From NCBI RefSeq assembly GCF_024323335.1, contig NC_066584.1, forward strand, positions 430,318,319 through 430,382,318: a DNA stretch of 64,000 nt, written 5' to 3'. The notes under the pieces are model-generated. The model made no database searches. It was given only the letters and a program-made list of their open reading frames with translations, and was not told the origin of the DNA. Below are positions 45,680 through 57,583 of this stretch, piece after piece (position 1 is the first letter of the stretch; the number at the start of each line of letters is the position of its first letter). The translations under genes were made by a program, and so were the position numbers. Source of the DNA: Lathyrus oleraceus. Taxonomy: Eukaryota; Streptophyta; Magnoliopsida; Fabales; Fabaceae.

Positions 45680-45960
45680 GTCTTGTCGAAAAGAGTATGC
45701 AATTTACCTAAGCAAAAAGTTTATCGACTGTGAAACAATACACTCACTGTTCGAAAAAACTTGATGTACTTCGGCATAGGCTGCTCGCCGACTGAGACGG
45801 TGTATGCTGATTCATACCACTTTGTGGATGTCCAAAATGGATCTGATCAGATATGTGTTTGAGAAGCTAGTAACAACCCATGGAAAGGTTATCAACCAAG
45901 GAAGTTTGAGGTCCCTGATGAGGACATCTCGAGGTACTCAAATCGAAAGATTGAGAGTGA
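45680..45960 (+). pseudogene. Decayed RNase H region of pol
   Basis: Fragments resembling the RT-RNase H junction of Ty3/gypsy pol: KVYRLXN-like text near 45710-45735, YTLTVRKNL-like near 45740-45770, AARRLRRCML-like near 45780-45815 and SKMDLIRYVFEK near 45825-45870, in more than one frame with stops. The integrase zinc-binding and DDE core expected after it is not found before 46290. Confidence 0.55.
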
Positions 45961-46293
45961 CTGATCCCGGAGGAGGGGTCTGACCCCGAATCTGAACGGA
46001 TTCCGATGTCTGAGGGGGAAAGAGACGAGGTGAATAAGGTAGTGCTTCCCGGATCACAGTTGGTTGCACCAACAATGATGGCTGAACATAAAGTCTGTAT
46101 CCTGGATATTGAACCTTGGGATGTGCATCTACTGGGGGCGGTGTCTTCCTCACAGATGTATGAGAAGTCAGAGAAGCCTGAATGGATAAGGACTCAGAAT
46201 GACACGTTGAGTCCAACTGAGGAAGAGGGCTGACAGTTACTTGCTATGGGACAGTTGTACCCAGGGAATGAAACGTGTTGTTGACCGAGAAGT

Positions 46294-46545
46294 GTGACCT
46301 CGTGCGTACTATATGAGAGATGTAGCGTTGAAAAGGATCCTTCCTCCTCGAGACGATTGTGGGGCAAATGGACAAACAGTTATGAATGTCCATTCGTGGT
46401 CCAGGGGGTCCCATCGGACAGAACCTTGTTGTTTACGACCACGGATGACGACGATTTTCCATTCCCTGTGAATGCGGACGCAGTTAGAAAGTACTTCGTG
46501 AAAGAAACCCGCTGGACAAAAAAAAAAAAAAAAAAAAAAGAATAA
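46294..46545 (+). pseudogene. Integrase C-terminal tail fragment
   Basis: Open frame of 83 codons. DPSSSRRLWGKWTNSYECPF and FPFPVNADAVRKYFV match the extreme C-terminal end of Tat/Ogre integrases (the GKW...Y.GPF and PVN.DA.K.YY motifs). The catalytic part is deleted. An A22 run at 46518-46539 adds a lysine tail before the stop. Confidence 0.7.
46518..46539 (+). repeat. A22 run after integrase tail
   Basis: 22 consecutive A; second long A run of the interior, about 950 bp after the first. Confidence 0.85.
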
Positions 46546-47609
46546 AGAGTCCAGGCAAAAAATGGGCATCCCGGCGAACCAAGAAAAAAGAGAAAAGGTT
46601 CGGACAAAAGTTAGGGATAATAAAAGAAAAGAACTGTACACCCGGCAAGTTGAAAACCCGCGAGGGCGACTTGGGCAAAAAAGGGTATCCCGGTGGACTG
46701 AAACCCGAAAGGGCGGTCCAGGCAAAAGAGGGAATGAAACGAACAACTGCGTCCAGCATGATCGTTTGTGCTCTTAATGACTTGGCTAATCTCCGACAGA
46801 AACCGATCGGAAGCGTCTCGTTCAGAAGACAGAAAGTGCGGAAAGTCTTGAGGACATATGAGGTGTAACCGAGTTGGAACCCGATGAGATCACGGTTCCG
46901 CATTGCCAATAGGATAGAATTTTTTCCTTTATGCGCAATCACCTCCTTCCAGGGTTTGCTTCTTGTGTGTTGCTCAATTCTGAGCCATCTTTTTGTTTCA
47001 GTCAATAAAGTGTGTGTTCAGTCAAATAGTTTTGTTTTTGTTTTCATTACCGGTTTGATTACGAAAACATCCGTTCGTTTTGATAAAGAATACTTGCATT
47101 TTGAAGCATAGAGGTCCCTTCGATGCATGCTTATGAGGTTGAAATCTGGAAATATTACCCGGAAGTTTGAGTGACCTAAGTGTCGAAACATCAGAACACC
47201 TGGGTCATACCTGGGGCACGTTTTTATCTAACAATCTCTTGTGCAAGTACTGTTGGATATATTCATTCGCTTGTCAGTGGTGATGTGAAGCCTTTATGAC
47301 AAGAAATCCCGGCAGAGCCTGATCAGGGGCAAGGGACAGTTGAACGGTGAAAAGACAGTGAAGGATTACGACGACGGTCCTGGAAAGTTAATCAAGAAGA
47401 CTCTTCAAAGTCTGATGATTGGAGTTTGTATGAATACCAGGAGTTCGATCCCCGTGGAGTACAGACGAGATTGGGAATACAAGATGATGGAGCAGAAAAG
47501 TCCAGAAGCGTATGGAAGTTCGTAAAAGAGGAAAGCCGACACTATGGGTGGACGATGGATGCCGCTGTTCGGCGACTCGACAGGAGTTCCGTGTCTAATA
47601 AGCTGTATT

Positions 47610-48150
47610 TCCCCAGTAGGCGTGAGAGCGTTACCTCCATGACAGATTCAAGATCAGTATCTCCTCAGCAAGCCTGAAGGTTGCCGTATCCCCAGCGGAG
47701 TTATGACTGTTTTCCAAGTCTGAAGCTGTCTTCCAGCAGAGGTTGTGTTGATTGGTTTTTCCCCAGCAAGGTTCGTCTTTCCCCAGCAGAATGGAAGTTG
47801 ACATGGTTATAGGATCCCCAGCACAGTTCCTGGAGTTCCCCGGTGTTGTCTCTGAAGGAGACGTGTGTTTATGCATTCATCATTTAGATAAGCATAGCAT
47901 ATCGCATCATTAGTGCATAGCATTTCCATAATCATGGGGCATTGTGTAAAGCAAGGAAAAAAACTCATGCATCAACATTGCAAGCATATCCATTAGCCCT
48001 AGGCCGTGGCGACCAGCCGAGGTTGGGTTGTTGGAAAGAGTTTAGCATCGCGCCATTGGATCGGCTTTAGAATTGGGTTCATCAGCATGGTTGAGAGGTT
48101 GGTGTTTTCCCAACAAGTGATTCCTCAGTCGAGTGGGTATCCCCAGCAGT
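47610..48150 (+). repeat. Dispersed TCCCCAGCAG motifs complementary to the PBS
   Basis: Close copies at 47610-47619, 47689-47700, 47731-47741, 47760-47770, 47780-47790, 47815-47826 and 48140-48150, and one more at 49501-49512. The consensus TCCCCAGCAGAG is the reverse complement of the 3' two-thirds of the primer-binding site, that is, the same sense as the tRNA 3' end. Confidence 0.7.
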
Positions 48151-48987
48151 GTTACTCCCCAATTGTTAGCGTCTTGCCAGCTTGGGTCTTTTTCCTTAAG
48201 CAGATATGGGTGTGTCTGATCTCTCCATGTAGAGTCTACCCCTTAAGCATAAAGTGTCAATCTTTTCCTGCCATTTCCCCACTGAGATACATCCTCGTGG
48301 ATGACGGTTGCTTCCGTTCCCTCCCTAATGGGATGGGTTTTCCCTATTGAGTTCTTTCCTCATTAGGATGAGTCTTGATTCAGTCTGCCTTTTTGGATCG
48401 ATCCTAAATTGGCTTCTTGTTGACTATCTCTTGTGCTGCCCTGGGGCATAAATGAATAGTCGCTCACTAACCGACACTCATTCATTTCATCCTCAGCGGA
48501 ATTTGTTGTTGGCCTCTACCTACGAACCGGTAGCTGTAAGTCCTATCTTTGTGGTTTTCTACCTACTAGTTGGTAGTTGTAAAAGCCCACTTTCATCCCC
48601 TTGTTGGAGTTAACCCTTTGTGCTCGTCCTATCGATGACTGGCTACTTTTCCGTGGTTTTCTGCCTACAAACCGGTAGATGTAACCCCCTCTGTGCAGTT
48701 ATCAGTATCCGGTTTGTGATATTGATATTCTTTCCCCTCTGGATACTTGCCTTGATCAAGCAGTATTGTCCCCATTGGGTCTTCCCCTTCTTTTTGGATA
48801 CTCGCTCCGAGTAAGCAGCTTTATCCTCCTTTGATTGGTCATCTTTGCATACCTAGCCTGGTCCCCCGATGCCTTTCTGTTCGGTCGTTTATCCATCTCA
48901 CAACCTACAACCCGGTTATGGATAATCTTCCATGCGAGTGTATTATCTACGTTTTGACGGCTATAGATAATATGTCTTATGTTTTCC

Positions 48988-49400
48988 CGGTATTCAGACC
49001 GAAGAAGTTTCCGACGATCAGGTCAATGTACTCATGGCACTCAGGCCGATTTCCCGGTATTCAGACCGAAGAAGTTTCCGACGATCAGGTCGATGTACTT
49101 ATGTTTTTTCCGGTATTCAGACCGAAGGAGTTTCCGACGATCAGGTCGATGTACTCATGGCACTCAGGCCAATTTCCCGGTATTCAGACCGAAGAAATTT
49201 CCGACGATCAGGTCGATGTACTTATGTTTTTTCCGGTATTCAGACCGAAGGAGTTTCCGACGATCAGGTCGATGTACTCATGGCACTCAGGCCAATTTCC
49301 CGGTATTCAGACCGAAGAAGTTTCCGACGATCAGGTCGATGTACTTATGGCACTCAGGCCAATTTTCCGGTATTCAGACCGAAGTGGCGTTCAGGCCAAT
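48988..49400 (+). repeat. 67/56-bp alternating minisatellite in 3' UTR
   Basis: CGGTATTCAGACCGAAG recurs at 48988, 49055, 49111, 49178, 49234, 49301 and 49368, so spacings alternate 67, 56, 67, 56, 67, 67. The 123 bp pair is a multiple of three, which keeps three frames open for 148-206 codons. The two unit types differ by the presence of CACTCAGGCC. Confidence 0.88.
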
Positions 49401-49904
49401 TTCCGATTCTCAAATCGAAGAAGTATTCCTCCTCTCCGTTGGTGTCGATAAACGTCGATTTTTTCCCGATCATCCGTTGATGATTTGGTTGTGTTCACTC
49501 TCCCCAGTAGAGTTTCCTCCTCTCCGTTGGTGTCGATAAACGTCGAGTTTTTCCCATTTCGTCCGTTGACGTATGGTTGTATCCCTTCCATTCATTCATT
49601 AATGTCTGGTTACCTCTCCGTTGGTCTTGGTAAATGTTGAGTTTTTCCTAGTTGTCCGTTGGCATCTAGTTGTGATTTCTATTCCCATTCGTCATCGTTG
49701 TGATGTCTGGATGTGGCCATACCCTTTGAAACAAAAAAAAAAAAACAAAAAAAATACCCAGTAATAAATATCAAACCCCAGTGGACGTTTCCATTGGTGG
49801 ATCTCAGTTGGTGCAAATTTCTACGGTTCTTTTGTATTAAATCCCTGTTTACCCTGAAAGTCTGACAGCCATTGCTATCATCCGTTCGGGTTCCCAGCTG
49901 ATTG

Positions 49905-49916
49905 AATAGGGGCAGC
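49905..49916 (+). other. Polypurine tract before 3' LTR
   Basis: AATAGGGGCAGC directly before TGTAGCACC; a G-rich priming tract in the expected place, short and interrupted by pyrimidines as seen in this lineage. Confidence 0.7.
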
Positions 49917-52900
49917 TGTAGCACCTCAAATTTGCACCTATCATTGTACATACATTTTCATGTTAGGTCATAGCGTATCATGGTCCACTGCATAGCATTG
50001 CATTGCCTCTTTTGCCTCAAGTGCAAGCCAATCAAGAAATTAGGTCAAACTGGTCAGGAAATCAGTCAGTCAAAGCAGTGGATGGTGGCCATTCTTGTGG
50101 AATTTGGGCACCATGATCAACAATCAAGAGTCCATACAACTTGGGACATCATTTGAAGTCAAGGTCTCAAGGAATTAGGGTTTGGAATTCACCAGAAGAG
50201 GTTCAGTCATCCAAAACCCTAGAAAAGTCAACTGTTGGTCAACTGTTCATTTAATCAGTGATTTGATAATGGGAAATGGTTTGGGAGATCTTATTCATGT
50301 CCAAATAGTCTTCATATATCATGTCAAACACCATCATGGAAGAATTTGAAGCCAGATTAGAAATTTCCAAAAATGGAAACTGGACCTGTAACTAAAACTT
50401 ACTAAAAATGGAAAGTCTTGATCCTCAAAATTACATCATGATACAAGCTCCAAATGAATTTTTGCCCAACATGAAAGTTGAAGATCTTGTTCTCCCATTT
50501 CCAAAAAGTCCAAGAACTCTTAATTCCCATGTGTGGTTGGCAAGTTATGATCGAATCGATTTCAGAAATTCTTGAACTTCAAAAGGCCATATCTCCCAAA
50601 CCATTTGGCCAATTTGGGTGGGGTTTTTTCCTACAAGTCACATTTGATCCCCTCTTTCCAAAAATATAAATTTCATGAGCCAAAACATTGCCAATCAAAA
50701 TGGCATTTTTGAACCTAGCATATGTGAAATTCAAGTTTGACCAAGAGTTGACTTTTTGATTTAATCATCTTTAAACCATTTGGCCAATTAAAATAGTTCA
50801 GAAATATGGTTTTAAATATGTTTGCCAAGTCAAATTATGCAGTACACATGGCCATGCTTAACTTGCTTGAAAATTGGCCACAAGTACACTTTTTTTCACC
50901 AAATCTATCCCACCATTCCATGGGCCATGCTTGGTACCTCTCATAGCAGAATTTTAACATCATTTTCTGTCATGGTGAACACAAGTTGCAGCCTAAAACC
51001 AACAGCAAAAGAAAAGCCATTCCATGCTTGCTTGAAATTGGGAAGAAAGTACAAATGCAACCACCACATCTCACATATCCATGGGCCATGCCTTGTACCA
51101 CAAAACAGTGATTGTGAACCTCATTTTCTGTCATGAGAAACCAATAGCAGCCACAAGCCATGAGACTGCACACAGAACTCACTCATGCTAAAATCCTCAC
51201 TCTCTCTCATTTTGGCTCCATTTTGAATATTTGCTAAGAATCCTCATAGAACTTGCCTTGTTTTTCTTTTGTTCCAATACACATAAGCCTGCTGAAGCAC
51301 TGTCAAAAACCAGCAAAAGAGCCTTTAATCTCATTTTCACATTTCATTCAAAAAAGCCACAAAATAGCCAAAACATGACAGCTCTTGTTCTAAGCATTTG
51401 TTGATCAAAAGAGCATTGCAAACACATCTCAAATGTCACATAGCAAATGTCCAAAGCCTCAAAACCTGCAGAAAACATCAAGAACTCAAAATCACTTTTC
51501 AACTTGTCACATTGTGTCAAATTTGCATTTTCAAAGCTACTTTCATTCTCAGGTCATTCCAAGCTTAGCAAATTAGTTTGTCATGGTCCATAGGGTATAT
51601 TGAAGCTGTCTCAAACCTCCATTGCTCACTGTTTGAAAATCAAAAACATCACCATTCTCAAAAATCAAGCAAAACCAGTTCAGTGGCCATCTTCATTACC
51701 AGCTTGATTCAGGTTCAAGTAAGGTGTCAAACAGCTTGCCTTGGACCCTTTGAAGCTATTTGGATACCTGTCAAGCATTGAAAGCATCTCCAGCATCACA
51801 TTCAACATTGCCCTGTTCAGTTGGGATTTTGAGAAAAAACCAAGCATCCACAAGCCAAAGGACCTTCATCATTCATCATTTGGGACCTTAAGGGACATCT
51901 GTTTCAGGCCAAAAGCATCAAACAGCCATTGCATCTCATCTGCCTTTCCACTTTGGTAAAAATTCGACTTCCTTGTTTATTAAAATTGATACATGCTTTG
52001 GAAAGGTCCTTTTATGCTGAGCTCAACAGTGGTTTTAGTTTTAAGAATGGTTTAGTGTGTAGCAAGTTATGTTGAATTGAATGTTGGTGATCCAAACTTG
52101 TTTTGCATGTTTCTTTTTGCCCAGCTCGATTTAATGAAAACCAATGATAGATTTAGGTTGTATGTTGTTTGATGATCACAATGGTATAATCAATTGCTGT
52201 TTTTGAGCCAATCCATTTTCCACGATTTTTGGAAGAGATGAACAAGCTTACTGTACACGAAACCCTAGCTTCAAAATGCATTTTCCAGATTTTTCTCATG
52301 TTTCACGTATGCATGGCGTTTTGTTCACTGTTGCGTGGCCAACAGCCAATCAGATTATTTCTTTTCAGCCCCCTAAACGCAGCGTTTCACTTACTTTTCC
52401 AGGGAATTACAAAAATGCCACTCAGCGTGGCATGTGACACATTGAACCATGTTATTTTTTCATTATTATTTCACTTAATCACTCAAACTTCCAAAAATCA
52501 TAACTTGTCCAATTTTAACCCAAAAATCATGGGGCTTTTTGCATTGTCTTCCTTATGACCTCTACTTTTTATCATATTTTTTCTAGAATTTTGTGATCAT
52601 TGGTTTTTGTTTGGCATATTGGTTTGTGACATGTATGCATATTTTGTACCTTTTGCCAAAACAATTGTGAAATGATGAGAATGTATCCAATGGCTCCCAA
52701 ATTTTTTGTGCTTAAACTAGACACACTCATGGTGATTTTGGTATAGAGTTTGTGAATTTATCATTTGTGGTTTGTGAGTTATGATTTTTTGAATTAGGGT
52801 GTGACAATTTGTGTCACACCATTGATGTCCAACTTCATGATTTTTGTATCCATACTTCTTGACCTCCAATTGATCTGATTTTTTGCATGAACCTACTTTT

Positions 52901-55634
52901 GTATGTCTAGTTTACATGTGAATTTTCTTGGAATTATTTGTGGCATTTCCTAATTGTTTAAGATTTTCTCCCCTGCCTGGTCATATGTTGACTTTTTGTG
53001 ACACTTGTTCCCATTTCATTTGTGAAATTCTCATGCTTTATTAGATGGACTTGAAATTTTACATGAGATAACTAGACATCCCAATATTTGCCATGGTTTT
53101 AGTCCCATTCATTTATCATATGCCATCTCTGATTTATGATTTTTCTAAGTTGATGCATGTTTGGTTGACTTCTTTGAGCATGTTCAAAATTGCTTTGACT
53201 TTCTGATTTTCATTGACTGCCTTCCACTTGTCCAAATGAGATGAAATTTGACATGCTTACCATGCTGTGGGTTGTGATTGATCATGATTTATTTGGTGAT
53301 TTTTGGAAATGTTTAAGATTGCTTTTGAGTTAAGTCTTGCTGTTGACTTCTATGAGCTTCTAAATGCCATGCTCTGACCTAATTTGTTCATGAAATGATG
53401 ATGATGATTGATATGAACATGAACCCAATTGGTTTTGCTTCTTGAATGTTTGAACATGATTTTGGATACTCATCCTTTGCTGTTTTGACTTCTTATTCTC
53501 TTTTGACCCTAGGCTTGTCCTAGAGGTCCTGTTACTCACCTTTGAGCTTGTGTTTTCAGGTTGACCATCAAATGGCCATTGAGACCACTTCTTTTTGATT
53601 GAGCTTGCCTAAATATCATTGTCCAACATGTTTGTTTTGTAGGTGGCTTGGCTCACATGCCTTAAGCCTTGTGCCTTGCACATTCACTTGCTTGTGTTGA
53701 CCAGTTGACATCTGTTTCATCTTGATTTAACTTTGACATGTATATTAACTGTGCTTGACTGATTTCAGGTACTTTAGTTGCTTTTAGTTCCCTGTGAACT
53801 TTGCTTTGCTCTGCTTAAGAGCAATTTGCTTGAGGTATAATTTCTCATCTCCATGTAGTCTGGAAGACCTGGCCTGTTACTTGGCCAGGCAACTGTCTGA
53901 AGTCCTCCTTAAGAGGCAATGTTTGTGATTGTTTAATTTTGTCCTTGCATAGAGTCAAAGTCCTCCTAAGTGAAGAGGCAATTGGCAGAACCCAAGGGAT
54001 AAGCAACCTATCCCCTGCTATTCAGTGTGTCTTCTGTTTTGCTTACACCATTGTGTTGATGCATTACAGATAAAAACCCAAGATCTTGTGCAATTGCACA
54101 GTTGAGTCAGTTTTAAATGTGTAGAAGGGTTCCCCCTTTCTGAACCCACACATTCTTGTCTTGAGCTCTCCCAGGCCAGGGATAAGAGCTGTGAAGTCTT
54201 ATCTTCACTCACCTTTCATCTGCTTCACCTTAGCCCCTCAATGGCAAGGTTAAGAGCAACACTCACCCAGTTCCAGAGGTTTGTTTGTTGAGGTTGATAT
54301 GACCCCTCGACTAAAACCTAACCCTTGTTTGAGCCACTTGCTTGTGTATAGTATGTGCTATCTGTGCTTGTAGGATTGTTTGACTTGCTTCCTGTGCAAG
54401 TTAGGATTGTTTGACTTGCTTCCTGTGCAAGTTAGGATTGTTTGACTTGCTTCCTGTGCAAGTTAGGATTGTTTGACTTGCTTCCTGTGCAAGTTAGGTT
54501 TAGTTTAGGCTTGCTTCCTGTGCAAGTAGGTTTTGCTTGGTTTGCTTCCTGTGCAAGTTAAGTGTGTGTGTGGCTTGCTTCCTGTGCAAGTCATGTTTAG
54601 GATAGGCTGGCTCCCTGTGCCAGTTAGCTAGAAACCTTAACTTAGGGATGAATTTGCATGATAACATCTAGGCTCGAGTCGTAGTCTCCCTAGTTGTGTC
54701 TCCCTCTGTTATCTGGTTAGGCTAGTCCTTTATCCCTCCGTAGGGGAACTACATCGCCCTGATCTTCACACCAGATGAAGTATGTAGGCAGGAGATTGAG
54801 CTGATCTCTCCGGGCGCCCTTTTCTTTTTTGTGTGTGTTGTCTGACAGTTGCTAGGCTCGAGTGCCTGACTCCTTAGCAATTTGTTGTCTGTTTGTTTGA
54901 GTGTGTGCTTGACAGTTATAGGCTCGAGTCCCCGACTCCCTATTAACTTGTTGCCTTGTTGTGTGCTTGGAAGCTGATGTAAGTTCATCGAGTGGCAGTT
55001 AGGTTCCAGTGTGCGTGTGTTTGGTTCGGATGTTGATGTAAGTCCAGTGATTGGCATTCAGGCTCCATGTTTGCCTTCTTGAGTGCGTTTAGGTTCGGAT
55101 GCTGATGTAAGCCCAACGATTGGCATTCAGGCTCCACGTTTGCCTTTGCCTGTGTTTGTTTGTGTGCGTGTCAGCCGAGCTACGAATGCTCTGATTCTTC
55201 TCTCGTCCGAGAAGATACGTATGCATAGGATGCGATATCCTAGCGAGCATGTGTCGTCTCCCCAGTCCGAACTACTTCGACTCTGATGTCTATGCTTGAT
55301 AGACTAAGTAGGCCCAGGATGCGATATCCTGCCGAGTCTGTCTTGTTTGTTTTCTTGTGTCTCTTTCAGCCAGTGTGTGTGTGTGTTTGAGCAGTGTTTT
55401 AGCAACCATTTCCTTCCTTTTGTGCGTGGATCCCGTAGAGTACTACGGATGCGTAGGGGTGCTAATACCTTCCCTTCGCATAACCGACTCCCGAACCCAT
55501 ACTCTTTGGTCGCGAGACCATGTTCTTTCCTAGGTTTACTCTGAGCGTTTCCTTTCCCTCTTTTGGGATAAATAACGCACGGTGGCGGCTCTGTTGTTTC
55601 TTCTTTTCCCGCCGGTTTTTCGCGTGATGCGACA
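49917..55634 (+). repeat. 3' LTR of the Ogre-type element
   Basis: 5,718 bp, the same length as the 5' LTR. Differences noticed by eye include substitutions at about 50020, 50192, 50464, 50824, 51023, 51552, 54985 and 55031; no length difference accumulates. The minisatellite is present with the same four copies from 54372. Confidence 0.95.
54372..54626. repeat. 31-bp minisatellite in 3' LTR
   Basis: Same copy number and arrangement as in the 5' LTR (offset 13,671 bp), so no repeat-number change has occurred since insertion. Confidence 0.88.
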
Positions 55635-55639
55635 GTGTG
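55635..55639. repeat. Target-site duplication of Ogre element, right (GTGTG)
   Basis: GTGTG followed by GCGTAACTAATTG of the interrupted satellite junction. Confidence 0.9.
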
Positions 55640-55860
55640 GCGTAACTAATTGATATAACTAATTGATATGAATGTTGATACCTTAGAAACACGTGACCAA
55701 TTGATATGAATGTTGATACCTTATAAATGAAGTATGAATGTTGATACCTTAGAAATGAAGCAAGTTTACCAAGTATCAAGATAAATCAGTTTTATTGTGC
55801 TTTTTTATAGTTTTGTTAAAGTGGCTTCATTTCATAGGTATCAACATTCATATCAATTAG

Positions 55861-56229
55861 TTACACGACACTGTTAATCAAAAGAATAGCTTTCAGAAAC
55901 AGATAAACATTATTGAAATGAACTAAAAAAAAATAACCTTTTTCACCGGCAGAAGTAGTTCTGTCATCATCAACCACATTCCAATTACTTATTCTTCGGG
56001 GGACTGGGCTGCAATTTGTGATGCTTCTGTTTCCATAAGCACGCGTTCTTATTCTTCTGAGTTCAGACGGAAAGCAATTTGTGATGCTTCTGTTTCTATA
56101 AGAACGAATCCTTATTCTTCGCAGTTCATACTGAAATCTACCATATACAGTAAAATCTCGAGCCTCTTGAGCATCTGTTGGTGAAGAAGAAAAGGAGCTG
56201 ACATTGTCGTTTTCAAGGAAGTTCATCAT
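55861..56229 (-). CDS. Minus-arm ORF, 122 aa
   Basis: END subtype with a longer tail (FFLVHFNNVYLFLKAILLINSVV) because of an extra A in the A run. Confidence 0.36.
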   Translation of the reverse strand: MMNFLENDNVSSFSSSPTDAQEARDFTVYGRFQYELRRIRIRSYRNRSITNCFPSELRRIRTRAYGNRSITNCSPVPRRISNWNVVDDDRTTSAGEKGYFFLVHFNNVYLFLKAILLINSVV

Positions 56230-56634
56230 TGTCACTCACCAATAGTATTTTTTGTTTGATGGACTGAGAAATGTAGGTTCTTCTTATATAGAAAAAAACC
56301 TCAGCGTGTGTATATAATGTGATAAGCACAAATGGAAAATAATATTTAAACATGTTTGTAATTCTATTAAAGTCAAATTTTTGAATAAGTTAAAGATTGT
56401 GATTAAAAAAAGTCAATAAATCATAATCACCCTTGATTTTTTGACTTTTTTTAATCATAATATTTAATTTTTTGAAAAATTTAACTTTAATAGAACAAAA
56501 AACATGTTTAAATATTATTTTCCATTTTCTATTTGTGCTTATCACATTATATAAGAACATTGAAGTTTTTTTCTATATAAGAAAAACCTACATCTCTCAA
56601 CCCATCAAACAAAAAATACTATTGGTGAGTGACA

Positions 56635-56982
56635 ATGACGAACTTCCTCGAAGATGACAATGTCAGCTCCTCTTCTTCTTCACCAACACATGCTCAAGAG
56701 CCTCGAGATTTTACTGTATATGGTAGATTTCTGTCTAAACACAGAAGAATAAAGACTTGTGCTTGTGGATATAGAAGCATCACAAATTGCATTCCCCCTG
56801 AACTTAGAAGAATAAGGACTCGTGCTTATGGAAACAAAAGCATCACAAATTGCAGCCCAACCCCCAGAAGAATAAGTAATTGGAATGTGGTTGATGATGA
56901 CAGAATTACTTCTACCAATGAAAAGGGTTTTTTTTACTTCATTTTAATAATGTTTATCTGTTTTTTAAAGATATTATTTTGA
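56635..56982 (+). CDS. Plus-arm ORF, 115 aa
   Basis: Full frame, same as the reference copy apart from a few residues (TCACGY, STNEK). Confidence 0.38.
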   Translation: MTNFLEDDNVSSSSSSPTHAQEPRDFTVYGRFLSKHRRIKTCACGYRSITNCIPPELRRIRTRAYGNKSITNCSPTPRRISNWNVVDDDRITSTNEKGFFYFILIMFICFLKILF

Positions 56983-57277
56983 TTAATAGTGTGGCGTAAC
57001 TAATTGATATAACTAATTGATATGAATGTTGATACCTTAGAAACACGTGACCAATTGATATGAATGTTGATACCTTATAAATGAAGTATGAATGTTGATA
57101 CCTTAGAAATGAAGTCAGTTTAACAAGTATCAAGATAAATCAGTTTTATTGTGCTTTTTTTATAGTTTTGTTAAAGTGGCTTCATTTCTAAGGTATCAAC
57201 ATTCATATCAATTAGTTACACGACACTGTTAATCAAAAGAATAGCTTTCAGAAACAGATAAACATTATTGAAATGAA

Positions 57278-57583
57278 CTAAAAAAAATAACCTTTTTCAT
57301 CGGCAGAAGTAGTTCTGTCATCATCAACCACATTCCAATTACTTATTCTTCGGGGGGCTGGGCTGCAATTTGTGATGCTTCTGTTTCCATAAGCACGCGT
57401 TCTTATTCTTCTGAGTTCATACGGAAAGCAATTTGTGATGCTTCTGTTTCTATAAGAACGTGTCCTTATTCTTCTGAGTTCATACTGAAATCTACCATAT
57501 ACAGTAAAATCTCGAGGCTCTTGAGCATGTGTTGGTGAAGAAGAAGAGGAGCTGACATTGTCGTCTTCAAGGAAGTTCATCAT
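57278..57583 (-). CDS. Minus-arm ORF, 101 aa
   Basis: Full frame with THAQEPRDF and NCFPYEL. A GTTAGT replaces GTGAGT before the ATG, which opens the frame upstream; the usual paired ATG is kept as start. Confidence 0.37.
   Translation of the reverse strand: MMNFLEDDNVSSSSSSPTHAQEPRDFTVYGRFQYELRRIRTRSYRNRSITNCFPYELRRIRTRAYGNRSITNCSPAPRRISNWNVVDDDRTTSADEKGYFF

Larger units (their letters stand above)
46546..49904 (+). other. Ogre 3' untranslated region
   Basis: 3.4 kb between the integrase tail and the polypurine tract. The start has GGCATCCCGGCGAACC and AAAACCCGCGAGGGCG-type repeats typical of Ogre 3' regions (46550-46740). From 47610 to 48150 there are many TCCCCAGCAG-like motifs, then the 67/56 bp minisatellite at 48988-49400 and CTCCGTTGG...TCGATAAACGTCG repeats at 49430-49640. 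Open frames here come from the repeats and are not supported as genes. Confidence 0.65.
36246..55634 (+). mobile_element. Ogre-type Ty3/gypsy LTR retrotransposon, non-autonomous
   Basis: A 19,389 bp element with two 5,718 bp LTRs (TGTAGCACC...GCGACA), 5 bp target-site duplication, tRNA-Arg primer-binding site, a purine-rich tract before the 3' LTR and a 7,953 bp interior. Order: leader, truncated gag/protease ORF, intron-like gap, decayed RT and RNase H, integrase tail, long 3' untranslated region. Complete Ogre elements are larger and also have an extra ORF before gag, which is not seen here. No intact RT, RNase H or integrase is encoded, so it must use enzymes made by a relative. By eye the LTRs differ at only about eight sites. 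Confidence 0.95.

Noticed and set aside
46309..47005. Minus-strand frames of 145-173 codons in the Ogre 3' region
   Set aside because: They include a poly-Phe run encoded by the A22 stretch read backward and overlap the integrase tail; no homology.
48831..49539. Three overlapping 148-206 codon frames as a gene
   Set aside because: All arise from one minisatellite whose period is a multiple of three; kept as a repeat.
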